A DNA stretch of 64,000 nucleotides, from positions 62,001-126,000 of the forward strand of contig JBBROM010000001.1 in NCBI GenBank assembly GCA_038229415.1, written 5' to 3'. The notes under the pieces are model-generated. The model ran no database searches and had not been told where the DNA came from. It saw only the letters and a list, made by a program, of their open reading frames with translations. This DNA is from JANXUR01 sp038229415 (lineage in GTDB: Bacteria > Acidobacteriota > Terriglobia > Terriglobales > Acidobacteriaceae). Shown here piece after piece: positions 24,838-33,837 of this stretch. The stretch's first letter is position 1, and every line of letters begins with the position of its first letter. The position numbers and the translations under genes are program-made.

Positions 24838-25965
24838 TTACTGAGCTGTCTCCTGCAAATCTTGCGCCGGGGCTGCAATCTTTACCAGTGGGTTGCGCGA
24901 ATGCACGGGCTTCATGCCTTCCCGCAGTGTTTTCATCGCTTCTTTATTCGGATACTTGGTGAAGAATGTCGCCTTAGCCGAGGCGATCAGTCCGCCGAGC
25001 GAGCCAAACGTGTCGTTGATCGCCGAGGCTTCGTAGCCGCTGTGTACCATGCAGTTCGCGCACTTGGGATTGCCACTCTCGGTGCCGTAGTTGTCCCATT
25101 CAGTGGCGTCGAGCAGTTCCTGAAAGGTGTCGGCGTAGCCATCTTGCAGCAGGTAGCAGGGTTTCTGCCAGCCAAACATGTTGAACGTTGGCATACCCCA
25201 GGGAGTGCAACTGTAGTGGCGCTCGCCCATCAGGAATTCGAGGAACAGCGGCGACATGTTGAACTTCCAGGAGTCTTTGCGATTGGAAAGAATCGCGGCG
25301 AACAGGCGGCGGGTGCGGGCGCGTCCTAGAAAGTGCTGCTGGTCGGGAGCTTTCTCGTACGAATATCCGGGGGAAACCGTCATGCCCTCGACGCCAAGTT
25401 CCATCATCTCGTCAAAGAAGTTGCGGACGCTGTTAGGGTCGGTGCCGTCGAAAAGCGTGGAGTTCGTGGTGACGCGGAAGCCTGCTGCGAGCGCGGCTTG
25501 AATTCCTTCTTTCGCGGCGTCGAATCCGCCTTCGCGGCACACGCTCATGTCATGGTGTTCGCGTTCGCCATCCATGTGTACGTTGAAGGTCAGGTACTTG
25601 CTGGGCGTAAACAGGTGCAGCTTTTCCTTGAGCAGCAGCGCGTTGGTGCATAGGTAAATGTACTTCTTGCGCGCGACCAGGCCCTCGACGATCTTATCCA
25701 TCTCGGGGTGCATCAGCGGTTCGCCGCCGGGGATGGAGACCATGGGGGTGCCGCACTCATCCACCGCACGCATGCACTCGTCGACTGAAAGATGCTGCTT
25801 GAGAATATGGGCCGGGTACTGAATTTTGCCGCAGCCGGCGCAGGCCAGATTGCAGCGGAACAAGGGCTCCAGCATCATGACCAGCGGGTAGCGCTTGCGC
25901 CCTTTCATCTTCTGGCGCAGCACGTACGAAGCGACGGTCCACATTTGCGAGACTGGTACGGCCAT
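24838..25965 (-). CDS. hpnH: Adenosyl-hopene transferase HpnH (radical SAM)
   Basis: Adds the 5'-deoxyadenosyl group of SAM to diploptene, giving adenosylhopane, the first step in making extended (C35) hopanoids. The 375 residues begin with the family-typical VPLSQ-like MAVPVSQMWTVASYVLRQK. The iron-sulfur site is CNLACAGC (CxxxCxxC) near residue 38, followed by VSIPGGEPLMHPEM. CTPWGMPTFNMFGWQKPCYLL and CANCMVHSGYE are strong HpnH markers near the C-terminus. Other hopanoid genes such as shc are not in the window. Found in all hopanoid-elongating bacteria, it indicates that this organism makes extended hopanoids. Confidence 0.97.
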   Translation of the reverse strand: MAVPVSQMWTVASYVLRQKMKGRKRYPLVMMLEPLFRCNLACAGCGKIQYPAHILKQHLSVDECMRAVDECGTPMVSIPGGEPLMHPEMDKIVEGLVARKKYIYLCTNALLLKEKLHLFTPSKYLTFNVHMDGEREHHDMSVCREGGFDAAKEGIQAALAAGFRVTTNSTLFDGTDPNSVRNFFDEMMELGVEGMTVSPGYSYEKAPDQQHFLGRARTRRLFAAILSNRKDSWKFNMSPLFLEFLMGERHYSCTPWGMPTFNMFGWQKPCYLLQDGYADTFQELLDATEWDNYGTESGNPKCANCMVHSGYEASAINDTFGSLGGLIASAKATFFTKYPNKEAMKTLREGMKPVHSRNPLVKIAAPAQDLQETAQ

Positions 25966-26133
25966 AAGCTTGGGCTTCTCCTAGGCTGAAAAGGCTAAAA
26001 GCGAAGGCAAAAATGCGATTCAGGTAAACCTCTATTATAGCGGAGCCGGGGCCGCAAACCACGCTCATGGAGCGACCTGCGAATCCGGCCAGCGAACGGT
26101 AACTTGGTGCAGCGGAAGGGGATGGGTGATCAT

Positions 26134-26835
26134 ATGAGTTCGCCTCTGATAATCTGGCATTCGACTATGCCACGACAAACCACTGCGGTAGCCACACCCT
26201 CGCCCAAGCCGATTCCCGTGCAGGATCACGTGCTATTCGTGGCCGATGCCATCGGCACAGCAGTCTTCGCCGTCGAAGGCGCGGGGGCGGCGTTCGCCGC
26301 GAATCTCGATTTGTTCGGCGTGCTGGTGCTGTCGTTTACCACGGCGCTGGTGGGCGGCATTATTCGCGACGTGCTGATCGGCTGTACGCCCCCCGCATCG
26401 CTGCGCGACTGGCGATATCCGGCGATTGCGCTGGGAGCTGGCGCGGCTGCGTTCTTCTTTCACCAGTATGTGGTGCGGATTCCGAGTCCCGGGCTTATCG
26501 TTCTGGACGCTGCCGGGCTGGGGCTGTTTGCAGTCTCTGGCGCAGCGAAGGCGATTGAGTTCAAAGTGCCACCGCTGACGGCGATGTTGCTGGGCACGGT
26601 GACAGGAGTGGGCGGCGGCGTGATCCGCGACCTGTTTCTGGCGCGCGTGCCCAATATTCTGCGGTCGGATATTTATGCTTCGGCTGCGCTCTTTGGCACG
26701 ATGATTTTGATTGGGGGAATGCGGTTGGGCCTGAAGCGCGGCCCGATGATGATTGCGGGGGCAATCGGATGTTTTGTACTGCGTATGCTGGCGGTGTGGC
26801 AGGATTGGCAGTTGCCGCGGTTGAGCGGGAATTGA
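26134..26835 (+). CDS. TRIC-type (UPF0126/YicG family) membrane protein
   Basis: Two repeated three-helix modules identify this as the UPF0126 family, now linked to TRIC cation channels. The first repeat has DAIGTAVFAVEGAGAAFAANLDLFGVLVL and GGIIRDVLIG, the second LDAAGLGLFAVSGAAKA and VTGVGGGVIRDLFL. Seven membrane helices are expected. ATG at 26134 is chosen for the upstream AAGGGGATGGG; in-frame starts at 26104 (TTG) and 26167 (ATG) are alternatives. Some members move glycine or small cations, but substrate cannot be read here. Confidence 0.85.
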   Translation: MSSPLIIWHSTMPRQTTAVATPSPKPIPVQDHVLFVADAIGTAVFAVEGAGAAFAANLDLFGVLVLSFTTALVGGIIRDVLIGCTPPASLRDWRYPAIALGAGAAAFFFHQYVVRIPSPGLIVLDAAGLGLFAVSGAAKAIEFKVPPLTAMLLGTVTGVGGGVIRDLFLARVPNILRSDIYASAALFGTMILIGGMRLGLKRGPMMIAGAIGCFVLRMLAVWQDWQLPRLSGN

Positions 26836-26896
26836 ATCAGAGGAGCAGCGGCGGACGCATTCCTCCGACAGGGCATGGTCGAGTAAGATTGCCGTC

Positions 26897-27268
26897 ATGA
26901 ATTGTTATCTACATCCCGAAACCGTCGCAGTCGGTTCCTGCAAGCATTGCTTTAAGGGAGTGTGTGCCAGTTAAGCGGTGGATACCGGTGTCGGTCTGGC
27001 TTGCACCGTGGCGTGCGAAGTGCAAGTCAAGCGGCTTCAGGCGATGATTGAGCGCACCCAGAAGGTTTACGTGTTCGGCGCTCGCACCCACACCCGCAAC
27101 GCGATATGGCTGTTTGTTCTGGCAGTGTTCATGCTCACTTTCGGATGGATCGGGGATCGCAACGCGTACCTGATCGGTGTGGGACTGGTGATGTTGCTGG
27201 GCAGCGTGTTTTCCTGGCTCAACAGCCGGCGGCTCACCAAGCTAAACGCTGAGGTGAGGCGAGGTTAG
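26897..27268 (+). pseudogene. Zinc-ribbon (B-box-like) membrane protein with in-frame TAA
   Basis: From ATG at 26897 the frame reads MNCYLHPETVAVGSCKHCFK, then GVCAS, then TAA at 26972-26974, and continues in the same frame as AVDTGVGLACTVACEVQVKR to the stop at 27268. The pattern C..HP....C..C.K.VC..C..D.G..C...C is a B-box-like zinc finger with a C-terminal membrane segment (WLFVLAVFMLTFGWI and LIGVGLVMLLGSVFSW), a type frequent in Acidobacteriota. The TAA sits where a zinc-binding cysteine codon is expected. A GTG at 26978 could start a shorter 96-residue protein lacking half of the finger. Broken gene or a base error are both possible. Confidence 0.7.
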
Positions 27269-27312
27269 TTCTTTCCGCTCGGCGTGTGCGATCAGCTAAA
27301 ATATCCTCAGTG

Positions 27313-27398
27313 GCCGGGATGGTGGAATTGGCAGACACGCAGGTCTTAGGAGCCTGTGCCTAATCAGCGTGCGGGTTCAAGTCCCGCTCCCGGCACCA
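27313..27398 (+). tRNA. tRNA-Leu (anticodon UAG)
   Basis: Full cloverleaf of 86 bases with encoded CCA. Acceptor stem GCCGGGA/TCCCGGC, then discriminator A and CCA (27396-27398). Anticodon stem CAGGT/GCCTG encloses the loop CTTAGGA with TAG at 27347-27349, so it reads CUA-type leucine codons. It has the long variable arm of leucine tRNAs and a T-arm GCGGG-TTCAAGT-CCCGC. Confidence 0.97.
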
Positions 27399-27650
27399 TG
27401 GTTCCGTGCCATCGTTCCGTGCCATAGTTCAGTAGTTATCGTTTCATGGATATCCATCTGCCGAGCACCTTGGCCGTCTTTCTGCATCCGTAGTGGGTCG
27501 TGCGGCGTCTAACTTTCAGCCTCAGTTTTTTAGCCTCAGTTAAAATTTGTGAAGCGGGTGACCGCGTGCTTTCATGCTCTGTTATTTGGGTCATCTCCGG
27601 ATCATGCCATCGCCGGGACTTCAGTATCTCCAATTTTCTGATAAGGATTT
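27399..27650. other. Intergenic region after tRNA-Leu
   Basis: About 250 bases without a supported gene. It begins with the direct repeat TTCCGTGCCAT (27401-27424, two copies). No phage or integrase gene follows, so there is no sign that the tRNA serves as an occupied attachment site. Confidence 0.4.
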
Positions 27651-28733
27651 ATGACCGGGAAATCATTCGTCAAGAAATTTGCAGTTCTGGCGCCATTGGC
27701 GCTGCTGGCGGCTTGCAGTAAGCCAGCCGCGCAAGGGTTTGACCCCTCGGCCATTACCTGGCCGGTGAAGGTGGCGGAAGTCCGGCAGACCGCCATTGCG
27801 GATTCGTCCGAGTTTGTGGCGACTGTCAAGTCGCGTAACTCGGCGACTTTGCAACCGCAGGTGGAAGGCCAGATCACGCACATTTTTGTGAAGTCGGGCG
27901 ACGCCGTGCGGGCAGGGCAGACGATTTTGCAGATTGATCCGCTGAAGCAGCAGGCGACGGTCGGCATTGAGGAGGCAAGCTCACGCTCCAAGCGGGCTTC
28001 GCTCGAACTGGCCAAGACGCAACTGGAGCGCTCCAAGCAGTTGTTCGCGGCTGGGGTCATCGCCAAGCAGGAATTTGATCAGGCGCAGGCCACTTATGAT
28101 GCATCGCAAGCCGACCTGGCCTCGCTGGATTCGCTGGTGCGCGAACAGCAGGTGCAGCTCAGGTACTACAAGGTGGTGGCGCCGTCAGATGGCATTGTGG
28201 GCGACATCCCTGTACACGTGGGCGACCGTGTGTCCACCGCCACCATGCTGACCACGGTGGATGGCACCAGCGGCCTGGAAGCTTACATCAGCGTGCCGCT
28301 GGATAAAGCGTCGCAGCTTAAGACTGGCCTGCCGGTGGAAATTGTTAATGACGATGGCACGGTGGCAGTCACCACCAGCCTCAGCTTTGTTTCACCGCAG
28401 GCTGATGCCGGGGCCCAAACCGTGCTGGCGAAGGCCTCCATTCCTTCGGGCAAGTTGCGGCCAGCACAGTTCGCGCGGGTTCGCTTGATCTGGAGCCGCC
28501 GCGATGGAATCGTGGTTCCGGTGACCGCCGTAAGCCGCGTTGGAGCGCAGTTCTTCGCATATCTCGTGGTCGGCGAAGGGCAAAGTACGAAGGCAGCGCA
28601 GAAGCCGTTAAAGCTGGGCCCCATCAGCGGTGACAACTACGTGGTGCTGGAGGGCTTGCAGCAGGGCGACAAGTTGATCGTCTCTGGGGCACAGAACCTG
28701 ACCGACGGCGCCAAAGTGGCGATTCTTCCGTAG
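27651..28733 (+). CDS. RND efflux periplasmic adaptor (membrane fusion protein)
   Basis: A 360-residue adaptor that links an inner-membrane RND pump to an outer-membrane channel. The N-terminus is a lipoprotein signal with lipobox LLAACSKPA, so the protein should be anchored by the cysteine. Then come the lipoyl-like half-domains (RNSATLQPQVEGQITHIFVKSGDAVRAGQ and YYKVVAPSDGIVGDIPVHVGDRVS), a coiled-coil hairpin between them (about 105-155), and a beta-barrel and membrane-proximal domain. AAGGA precedes the ATG. The pump gene follows 70 bases downstream. Confidence 0.93.
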   Translation: MTGKSFVKKFAVLAPLALLAACSKPAAQGFDPSAITWPVKVAEVRQTAIADSSEFVATVKSRNSATLQPQVEGQITHIFVKSGDAVRAGQTILQIDPLKQQATVGIEEASSRSKRASLELAKTQLERSKQLFAAGVIAKQEFDQAQATYDASQADLASLDSLVREQQVQLRYYKVVAPSDGIVGDIPVHVGDRVSTATMLTTVDGTSGLEAYISVPLDKASQLKTGLPVEIVNDDGTVAVTTSLSFVSPQADAGAQTVLAKASIPSGKLRPAQFARVRLIWSRRDGIVVPVTAVSRVGAQFFAYLVVGEGQSTKAAQKPLKLGPISGDNYVVLEGLQQGDKLIVSGAQNLTDGAKVAILP

Positions 28734-28803
28734 TTCGCAAAATTCGCACCTGACTCGAAACTGAACCGACTGCCCGGCTGCACCGGAAAGACCGAGGTTC
28801 CAC

Positions 28804-31800
28804 TTGTTTGTAGACTTTTTTATTCATCGGCCAGTTTTCGCCACCGTCGCATCGCTGCTCATTGTGATCGCTGGTGCCATCGTGATTCCCGGCTTGCCTA
28901 TTGCGCAGTTTCCGCAACTGGCGCCGCCGCAGGTGTCGGTCACTTCGTTCTACACCGGTGCCAACGCGCAGGCGGTCGAGTCGTCCGTTACCACGCCGCT
29001 AGAGCAGGCTATCAACGGCGTGCAGGGCATGAGCTACATCGAATCCAGCAGCAGCAATGACGGCACCAGCCAGATCACTGTCACGTTCGACCTTTCGCGC
29101 AATCTTGACGTGGCCGCGGTGGACGTGCAGAATCGCGTTTCCACCGTCACTGGCCGCTTGCCGAATGAAGTGAAGACGACTGGCATCCTGATCAACAAGG
29201 TCAACAGCAACTTCATCTCCGCGATCGGCTTTTATGCGGAAGGCGATCGTTACGATAACCAGTTTCTCAGCAATTACATTGACGTCTACATTAAGGACGC
29301 ACTGAAGCGCGTTCCTGGCGTGGGCGACGTGCAGATCTTCGGCGAGCGCAAATATGCCATGCGTTTGTGGCTCGACCCTTCGCGGATGGCAGCGCGTGGC
29401 CTTGCGGCTGGGGATGTGGTTCGTGCGCTGAGCGAACAAAACGTACAGATTGTCGCTGGCGCGGTGGGCCAGCCGCCCTCGCGGCCAGGACAGAACTTCC
29501 AGATCAGCGTGCGCGCCGTCGGCCGGCTGAAGGAAGCTTCCGAGTTCGAGAACATCATCGTCAAAACGGGCAAGGATGGCGCACTGGTACGGTTGCACGA
29601 TGTGGGCCGCGCCGAGCTGGGTGCGGAGAGCTACGCTTCCAGTCTGCGCTTTAATGGGCATGAAGCCACCGGCATCGGCATTCAGCAACTCGCCAACGCC
29701 AATGCGATTGATGTAGATAAGCAGGTAATGGCAACGCTGGCTGAGCTTTCCAAGCGCTTTCCGCCCGGCCTGCGCTATCAGAAGGCGTTCGATACTACGA
29801 CGGTGGTGCGGGAGTCCATCAGTGAAGTGTTGCAGACGCTGGGTCTCGCCATTCTTTTCGTCATCATCACCATGTTTTTGTTTCTGCAAGATTGGCGCAG
29901 CACACTGATTCCTGCGATCACGATTCCGGTATCGCTGATTGGCACCTTCGCCTTCGTCAAGCTGCTAGGCTTTTCCATCAATACGCTCACGTTGTTCGGC
30001 ATCACGCTGGCGACGGGGCTGGTGGTGGACGATGCCATTGTCGTGATTGAGAACATCAAGCGCCACATCAACGAAGAGCACATGAACGTTCACGCCGCGG
30101 CTTCCAAGGCGATGGGCGAAGTCACCGGCGCGGTCATTGCGACTTCATTGGTGCTGATTGCGGTATTTGTGCCGGTGGCATTCTTTCCTGGAACGACTGG
30201 AATTCTCTATGCGCAATTCTCGTTGACCATTGCATTTTCGATTCTGCTTTCCACATTCAACTCACTGACGTTCACGCCGGCGCTCTCCGCGATTTTGCTG
30301 CAGAAAGAGCGCAAGCCAACCGGCTTTTTCGGAATGGTGGAAAAGGGCCTGGAATCGCTGACGCACGGCTACGTAAAAGTGGCGCAGCAGGCGCTAAAGT
30401 TCCGCTATGTTGTGATTGTCATCTTCCTGCTCGGATTGGGTGCGACTTATCTGGTGTATCAGCGCGTACCTAGCGGCTTTGTGCCCGACGAAGATCAGGG
30501 CTGGTTCATCGTGAACGTGCAGTGCCCGGAAGGCGCGTCGCTGGATTACACCATGCGGGTGATGGGCAAAGTGGAAGCCGCATTGGCGCAGGAAAAAGAC
30601 ATTGTCGGTGCATTTAGCATTGGCGGATTTTCGTTCTCTGGCGCCAGCGCCAACAAGGGCCTCGTCTTCGTTAACCTGACCGACGTTTCCAAGCGTCCCA
30701 GCAAAGCGCACACCGTGGCGGCAGTCGTTGGGCGCTTGCGTGGGCCACTTGGCGGCATTACCGAAGCGACCGCAATTCCGTTTCTGCCTCCGCCGATCAA
30801 CGGCGTGTCGTCGTTTGGCGGGTTCCAGTTTGAAGTGCAGGATGAAGGTGGACACTCGCTTGCGGAATTGCAGGATGCGACCCGCGGTGCCATGGGCGGC
30901 GCGCGCGCGCGTAAAGATCTCAGTGGAATATTCTCCAGCTTCACGGCGAATGATCCGCAATTTGTGGTGGTGATTGACCGCGAAAAGGCCAAAGCACAGC
31001 AGGTTCCGCTGAACCAGATCAATGATGCGATGCAGGTTTACATGGGGTCGGTTTACGTCAACGACTTCGACTTCAACAACCGCAGTTATCGCGTGTATGT
31101 GCAGGCCGATAAGCAGTTCCGCTCCGACCCCAAGCAACTGGGGCAGTTCTACGTGCGCTCCGACGCTGGCGCGATGGTGCCGCTCGATCAGCTGATTTCC
31201 GTGCATGAAGAGACAACAGCGCAGGTCATTAGCCACTACAACCTGTTCCGCTCCGCTGAAATCAACGGCGCGGCTGCTCCCGGTTTCAGCTCCGGAGAAT
31301 CCATCACCGCGATGGAAGAAGCTGCGCGCAAGTCTTTGCCTGCCGGGTTCACGTTTTCCTGGACGGGTCTCGCGCTGGAAGAGCTCAAGTCCGGTGGCCA
31401 ATCCAGCATTCTGTTCGGCTTAGGATTGCTGCTCGTCTATCTGACGCTGGCCGCACAGTATGAAAGCTTTACCCTGCCGATCATCATTCTGCTGGGCGTG
31501 CCGATGGCGGTTTTGGGCGCGCTGGGCGCGCAAGGATTGCGGGGTGGGCTGAATGACGTCTACGCGCAGATCGGCTTGGTGATGCTGATCGGACTTGCCA
31601 GCAAGAACGGCATTCTGATCGTGGAGTTTGCGGAGCAGTTGCGGCGGCGCGGCATGTCCATTCAAGAGGCGGCGATCGAAGCGGCCCGCATCCGTCTGCG
31701 GCCGATTCTGATGACGTCCTTTGCCTTCATCCTGGGCGTGTTGCCACTGGTCTTCGCGAAAGGCGCGGGTCAGGCCAGCCGCCACGACGTAGGCACGACC

Positions 31801-31935
31801 GTCTTCGGTGGCATGATCGTTTCGACGGCGCTGAACCTGTTCTTTATTCCGGTGTTGTATGTGCTGATCCGTACCCTGAATCCAGGCAAAGTGACGACCG
31901 AAGCTAGTGGGCAAGAGATCGCCCCGGTGGCGTAG
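28804..31935 (+). CDS. RND multidrug efflux pump, HAE1/AcrB family
   Basis: A 1043-residue proton-driven transporter with 12 membrane helices and two large periplasmic loops. It starts FVDFFIHRPVFATVASLLIV, the normal family start, reached from a TTG at 28804. The proton relay Asp pair is in GLVVDDAIVVIENIKRH. Other typical stretches are FLQDWRSTLIPAITIPVSLIGTF and GASANKGLVFVNLTD in the porter domain, and ASKNGILIVEFAE near the end. Substrates are unknown but hydrophobic drugs or detergents are usual. No outer-membrane channel gene follows; murI lies on the other strand, so an unlinked TolC-like partner would be needed. Confidence 0.95.
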   Translation: MFVDFFIHRPVFATVASLLIVIAGAIVIPGLPIAQFPQLAPPQVSVTSFYTGANAQAVESSVTTPLEQAINGVQGMSYIESSSSNDGTSQITVTFDLSRNLDVAAVDVQNRVSTVTGRLPNEVKTTGILINKVNSNFISAIGFYAEGDRYDNQFLSNYIDVYIKDALKRVPGVGDVQIFGERKYAMRLWLDPSRMAARGLAAGDVVRALSEQNVQIVAGAVGQPPSRPGQNFQISVRAVGRLKEASEFENIIVKTGKDGALVRLHDVGRAELGAESYASSLRFNGHEATGIGIQQLANANAIDVDKQVMATLAELSKRFPPGLRYQKAFDTTTVVRESISEVLQTLGLAILFVIITMFLFLQDWRSTLIPAITIPVSLIGTFAFVKLLGFSINTLTLFGITLATGLVVDDAIVVIENIKRHINEEHMNVHAAASKAMGEVTGAVIATSLVLIAVFVPVAFFPGTTGILYAQFSLTIAFSILLSTFNSLTFTPALSAILLQKERKPTGFFGMVEKGLESLTHGYVKVAQQALKFRYVVIVIFLLGLGATYLVYQRVPSGFVPDEDQGWFIVNVQCPEGASLDYTMRVMGKVEAALAQEKDIVGAFSIGGFSFSGASANKGLVFVNLTDVSKRPSKAHTVAAVVGRLRGPLGGITEATAIPFLPPPINGVSSFGGFQFEVQDEGGHSLAELQDATRGAMGGARARKDLSGIFSSFTANDPQFVVVIDREKAKAQQVPLNQINDAMQVYMGSVYVNDFDFNNRSYRVYVQADKQFRSDPKQLGQFYVRSDAGAMVPLDQLISVHEETTAQVISHYNLFRSAEINGAAAPGFSSGESITAMEEAARKSLPAGFTFSWTGLALEELKSGGQSSILFGLGLLLVYLTLAAQYESFTLPIIILLGVPMAVLGALGAQGLRGGLNDVYAQIGLVMLIGLASKNGILIVEFAEQLRRRGMSIQEAAIEAARIRLRPILMTSFAFILGVLPLVFAKGAGQASRHDVGTTVFGGMIVSTALNLFFIPVLYVLIRTLNPGKVTTEASGQEIAPVA

Positions 31936-31953
31936 ATTTTATAGCCGCTCAAA

Positions 31954-32784
31954 CTACTCCTTCAAGTCCACATGGCGGACATTTGCAATGGGATGGCCCA
32001 GAAACTGTGAGCCCAACGCACGGAATTTTTCCGCGGAATCGGTGGCGTAGAAGTGAATCTGGGTTGAGACGGTGGGGATCGCGGCTTCTTGTAGCGGAAT
32101 CAGCCCTACTGAGAGGGACAAGTGTGCCGCCACCGCTCGGGCGGTGGATTCCGCCGAATCCACGATGGTGACCGAGGGCGGGGTGATCCGTCGAAATAAT
32201 GTTCGCAGCAGTGGGTAGTGCGTGCAGCCCAGTACCAGAACATCCGCTGAGGCGAAATCACCGCTGAAGGCGTCCGCCAGATAAATCTCCGCGACCTGCT
32301 CTGTTATCGAATGATCCGTCCAACCTTCTTCCACCAGCGGAACCAGCAGGGGACAAGCCTTTTCGTGTACGGTGCATCCTCGCGCTTCTAACTCCCGCTG
32401 ATAGGCGTGGCTGGCTACGGTGGCCTGCGTGGCCACCACGACTACGCGGCGGTTATGGCTGGCGGCTGAGGCCGCGTCGGCACCCGGTGCGATCACGCCT
32501 TCCACTGGGATGGGAACCGAAGCACGAATCTCGGGCAGAGCCAGTGCCGTCGCGGTGTTGCAGGCGATTACCAGCAATTCTGCCCCTTGCTGGTGTAGGA
32601 ACTGCGCTGCCCCCGTGGCGTAGCGGGCTACGGTTTCCGCAGACTTCGACCCGTAAGGCAAACGCGCCGTGTCGCCGAAGTAGAGGTACTCCGCGTCGGG
32701 AACCCGCGCGATTAGCTCGCGGAGAACAGTCAGCCCACCGACTCCAGAATCAAATACGCCGATGGTGAGTGCAGGTTTCTTCAT
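31954..32784 (-). CDS. murI: Glutamate racemase
   Basis: Makes D-glutamate for peptidoglycan. The 276-residue protein starts at MKKPALTIGVFDSGVGGLTV, the family N-terminus with the catalytic Asp/Ser region; the open frame upstream to 32919 is not conserved. The two catalytic cysteines sit in VIACNTATA and LGCTHYPLL, and FGDTARLPYG is the substrate segment. It faces the RND gene and overlaps no other gene. It is probably transcribed alone from the 484-base region to its right. Confidence 0.95.
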   Translation of the reverse strand: MKKPALTIGVFDSGVGGLTVLRELIARVPDAEYLYFGDTARLPYGSKSAETVARYATGAAQFLHQQGAELLVIACNTATALALPEIRASVPIPVEGVIAPGADAASAASHNRRVVVVATQATVASHAYQRELEARGCTVHEKACPLLVPLVEEGWTDHSITEQVAEIYLADAFSGDFASADVLVLGCTHYPLLRTLFRRITPPSVTIVDSAESTARAVAAHLSLSVGLIPLQEAAIPTVSTQIHFYATDSAEKFRALGSQFLGHPIANVRHVDLKE

Positions 32785-33031
32785 AGTCCTGGTAAGAATC
32801 TTCTTTTGTTGTAGTGCCGTACTGGCCAGCTGTGGATATCCGTGGCGGCTTCCGCCAGCAGTGTACCGTAAGCGGTGAGGCGGCCAGTAATTTTGCCGGC
32901 AAAAGTCTCCCCAAAGCAATGCTTAGCCAAAAGTTGTAGCCTGACGGTGCTAGGTATTGCACAGAGGGGCCATTCTCCCAATTCGGGAATCGAGGCAGAC
33001 TACTTGTGAGCAGACCTGGGGGAGGGCTGCC

Positions 33032-33069
33032 CGGCGTCCTGAGGCTCGCGAAAGCGAGCTCGGACGCCG
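33032..33069. other. Long hairpin with GNRA-type GAAA tetraloop
   Basis: CGGCGTCC (33032-33039) pairs with GGACGCCG (33062-33069), GA with TC, and GCTCGC (33044-33049) with GCGAGC (33054-33059), closing on GAAA. Only two single-base bulges interrupt a 16-bp stem. There is no T-run, so it is a poor terminator. It lies just upstream of the predicted promoter, on either strand's non-coding RNA. Confidence 0.5.
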
Positions 33070-33110
33070 TTACATTTTGGCTCACCCTGTGCAGCCCAGC
33101 ATAATCCGTC

Positions 33111-33139
33111 TTGACACTTGACCTTGACGCACCTATCCT
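33111..33139 (+). promoter_or_regulatory. Predicted promoter of the GlsB-type gene
   Basis: TTGACA (33111-33116), 17-base spacer and TATCCT (33134-33139). This near-consensus pair would give a leader of about 120 bases before the ATG at 33269. Confidence 0.6.
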
Positions 33140-33268
33140 TTCGCGGAATCCCTGATTCCCCTTTTGGGAACGTTTCGCTGGCAAGTTGACTTCGATTGCC
33201 GAGCACAAATGTTGCCATTCCGGTCTTGGGGATGCAGTTGACCCCTGTGCGAATGGAGAAAATTTTAA

Positions 33269-33514
33269 ATGAGTAACTTGATTTATTGGATTATTGTTGG
33301 CGTCGTGGCGGGCTGGCTCACCGGAAAGATCATGAAAGGTTCCGGCTTTGGCATTTTGATGGATTTGGTGGTAGGCATTGCAGGTGCGGTGCTGGGCGGC
33401 TTCATCATGACTACGATGGGTTTTGCTGGCTCCGGTGGGCTGATCTATACCATTCTGGTCGCAGTCCTGGGCGCGGTGATCCTTACGTGGATTGTGCGCA
33501 AGATCAAGGGCTGA
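33269..33514 (+). CDS. GlsB/YeaQ/YmgE family stress membrane protein
   Basis: An 81-residue protein almost wholly of three hydrophobic helices: IYWIIVGVVAGWLTGKIMKG, FGILMDLVVGIAGAVLGGFIM and GGLIYTILVAVLGAVILTWIV. The GxxxGWLxGxIxxGxxxG pattern matches the transglycosylase-associated (GlsB) family, whose members are induced by envelope or acid stress. It is monocistronic: a promoter lies upstream and a strong terminator downstream. Confidence 0.9.
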   Translation: MSNLIYWIIVGVVAGWLTGKIMKGSGFGILMDLVVGIAGAVLGGFIMTTMGFAGSGGLIYTILVAVLGAVILTWIVRKIKG

Positions 33515-33837
33515 TGGAGGCAGGTTCCCGTCTGCTTTTGAAGCAACATCTGGAACGAAAGCCAGCCTTGCAAGGCTGGCTTTTGCAATGGCTGGGCGGT
33601 CGCCTGCACGGCACCCCCGGCGGCTACTTCCGAACCAAATGCTCCCCATAAGGAATTTCGATTGGACGCGGCCCGAGGCAGGCTCGTACAGTCTTGTACA
33701 CAGCGACGAAGAGTAAAATCGGAAGCGGAGCACATTCACCCTGTTGCGCAAGCCTTGTTTTCATCTTTGAGGCACGATGCCCGTGATCCGGAAGGTACTT
33801 TTCGCCGCCCCAACTTTTCTTGTCCATTGGATTTAGA
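33515..33837. other. Intergenic region between glsB-like gene and ATP-grasp gene
   Basis: 323 bases. After the terminator it holds no convincing gene. There is a short TGTACA-type palindrome near 33687-33700. No promoter for the downstream operon is clear. Confidence 0.4.
33558..33588 (+). terminator. Rho-independent terminator after the GlsB-type gene
   Basis: Palindromic stem AAAGCCAGCC / GGCTGGCTTT with a TTGCAA turn and a following TTTTG, 44 bases after the stop codon. Confidence 0.85.

Larger units (their letters stand above)
32785..33268. other. Divergent intergenic region between murI and glsB-like gene
   Basis: 484 bases without a supported gene. It contains a long hairpin with a GAAA loop (33032-33069), a well-formed promoter (33111-33139) for the rightward gene, and a short palindrome (GGAATCCCTGATTCC) in its leader. 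Confidence 0.5.

Noticed and set aside
27313..27650. Integration site at the tRNA-Leu gene
   Set aside because: No integrase, no repeated tRNA end, and the following genes are ordinary efflux genes.
32785..33751. Open frame on the minus strand across the region right of murI
   Set aside because: Low-complexity product, overlaps the GlsB-type gene, promoter and terminator; no conserved motif.
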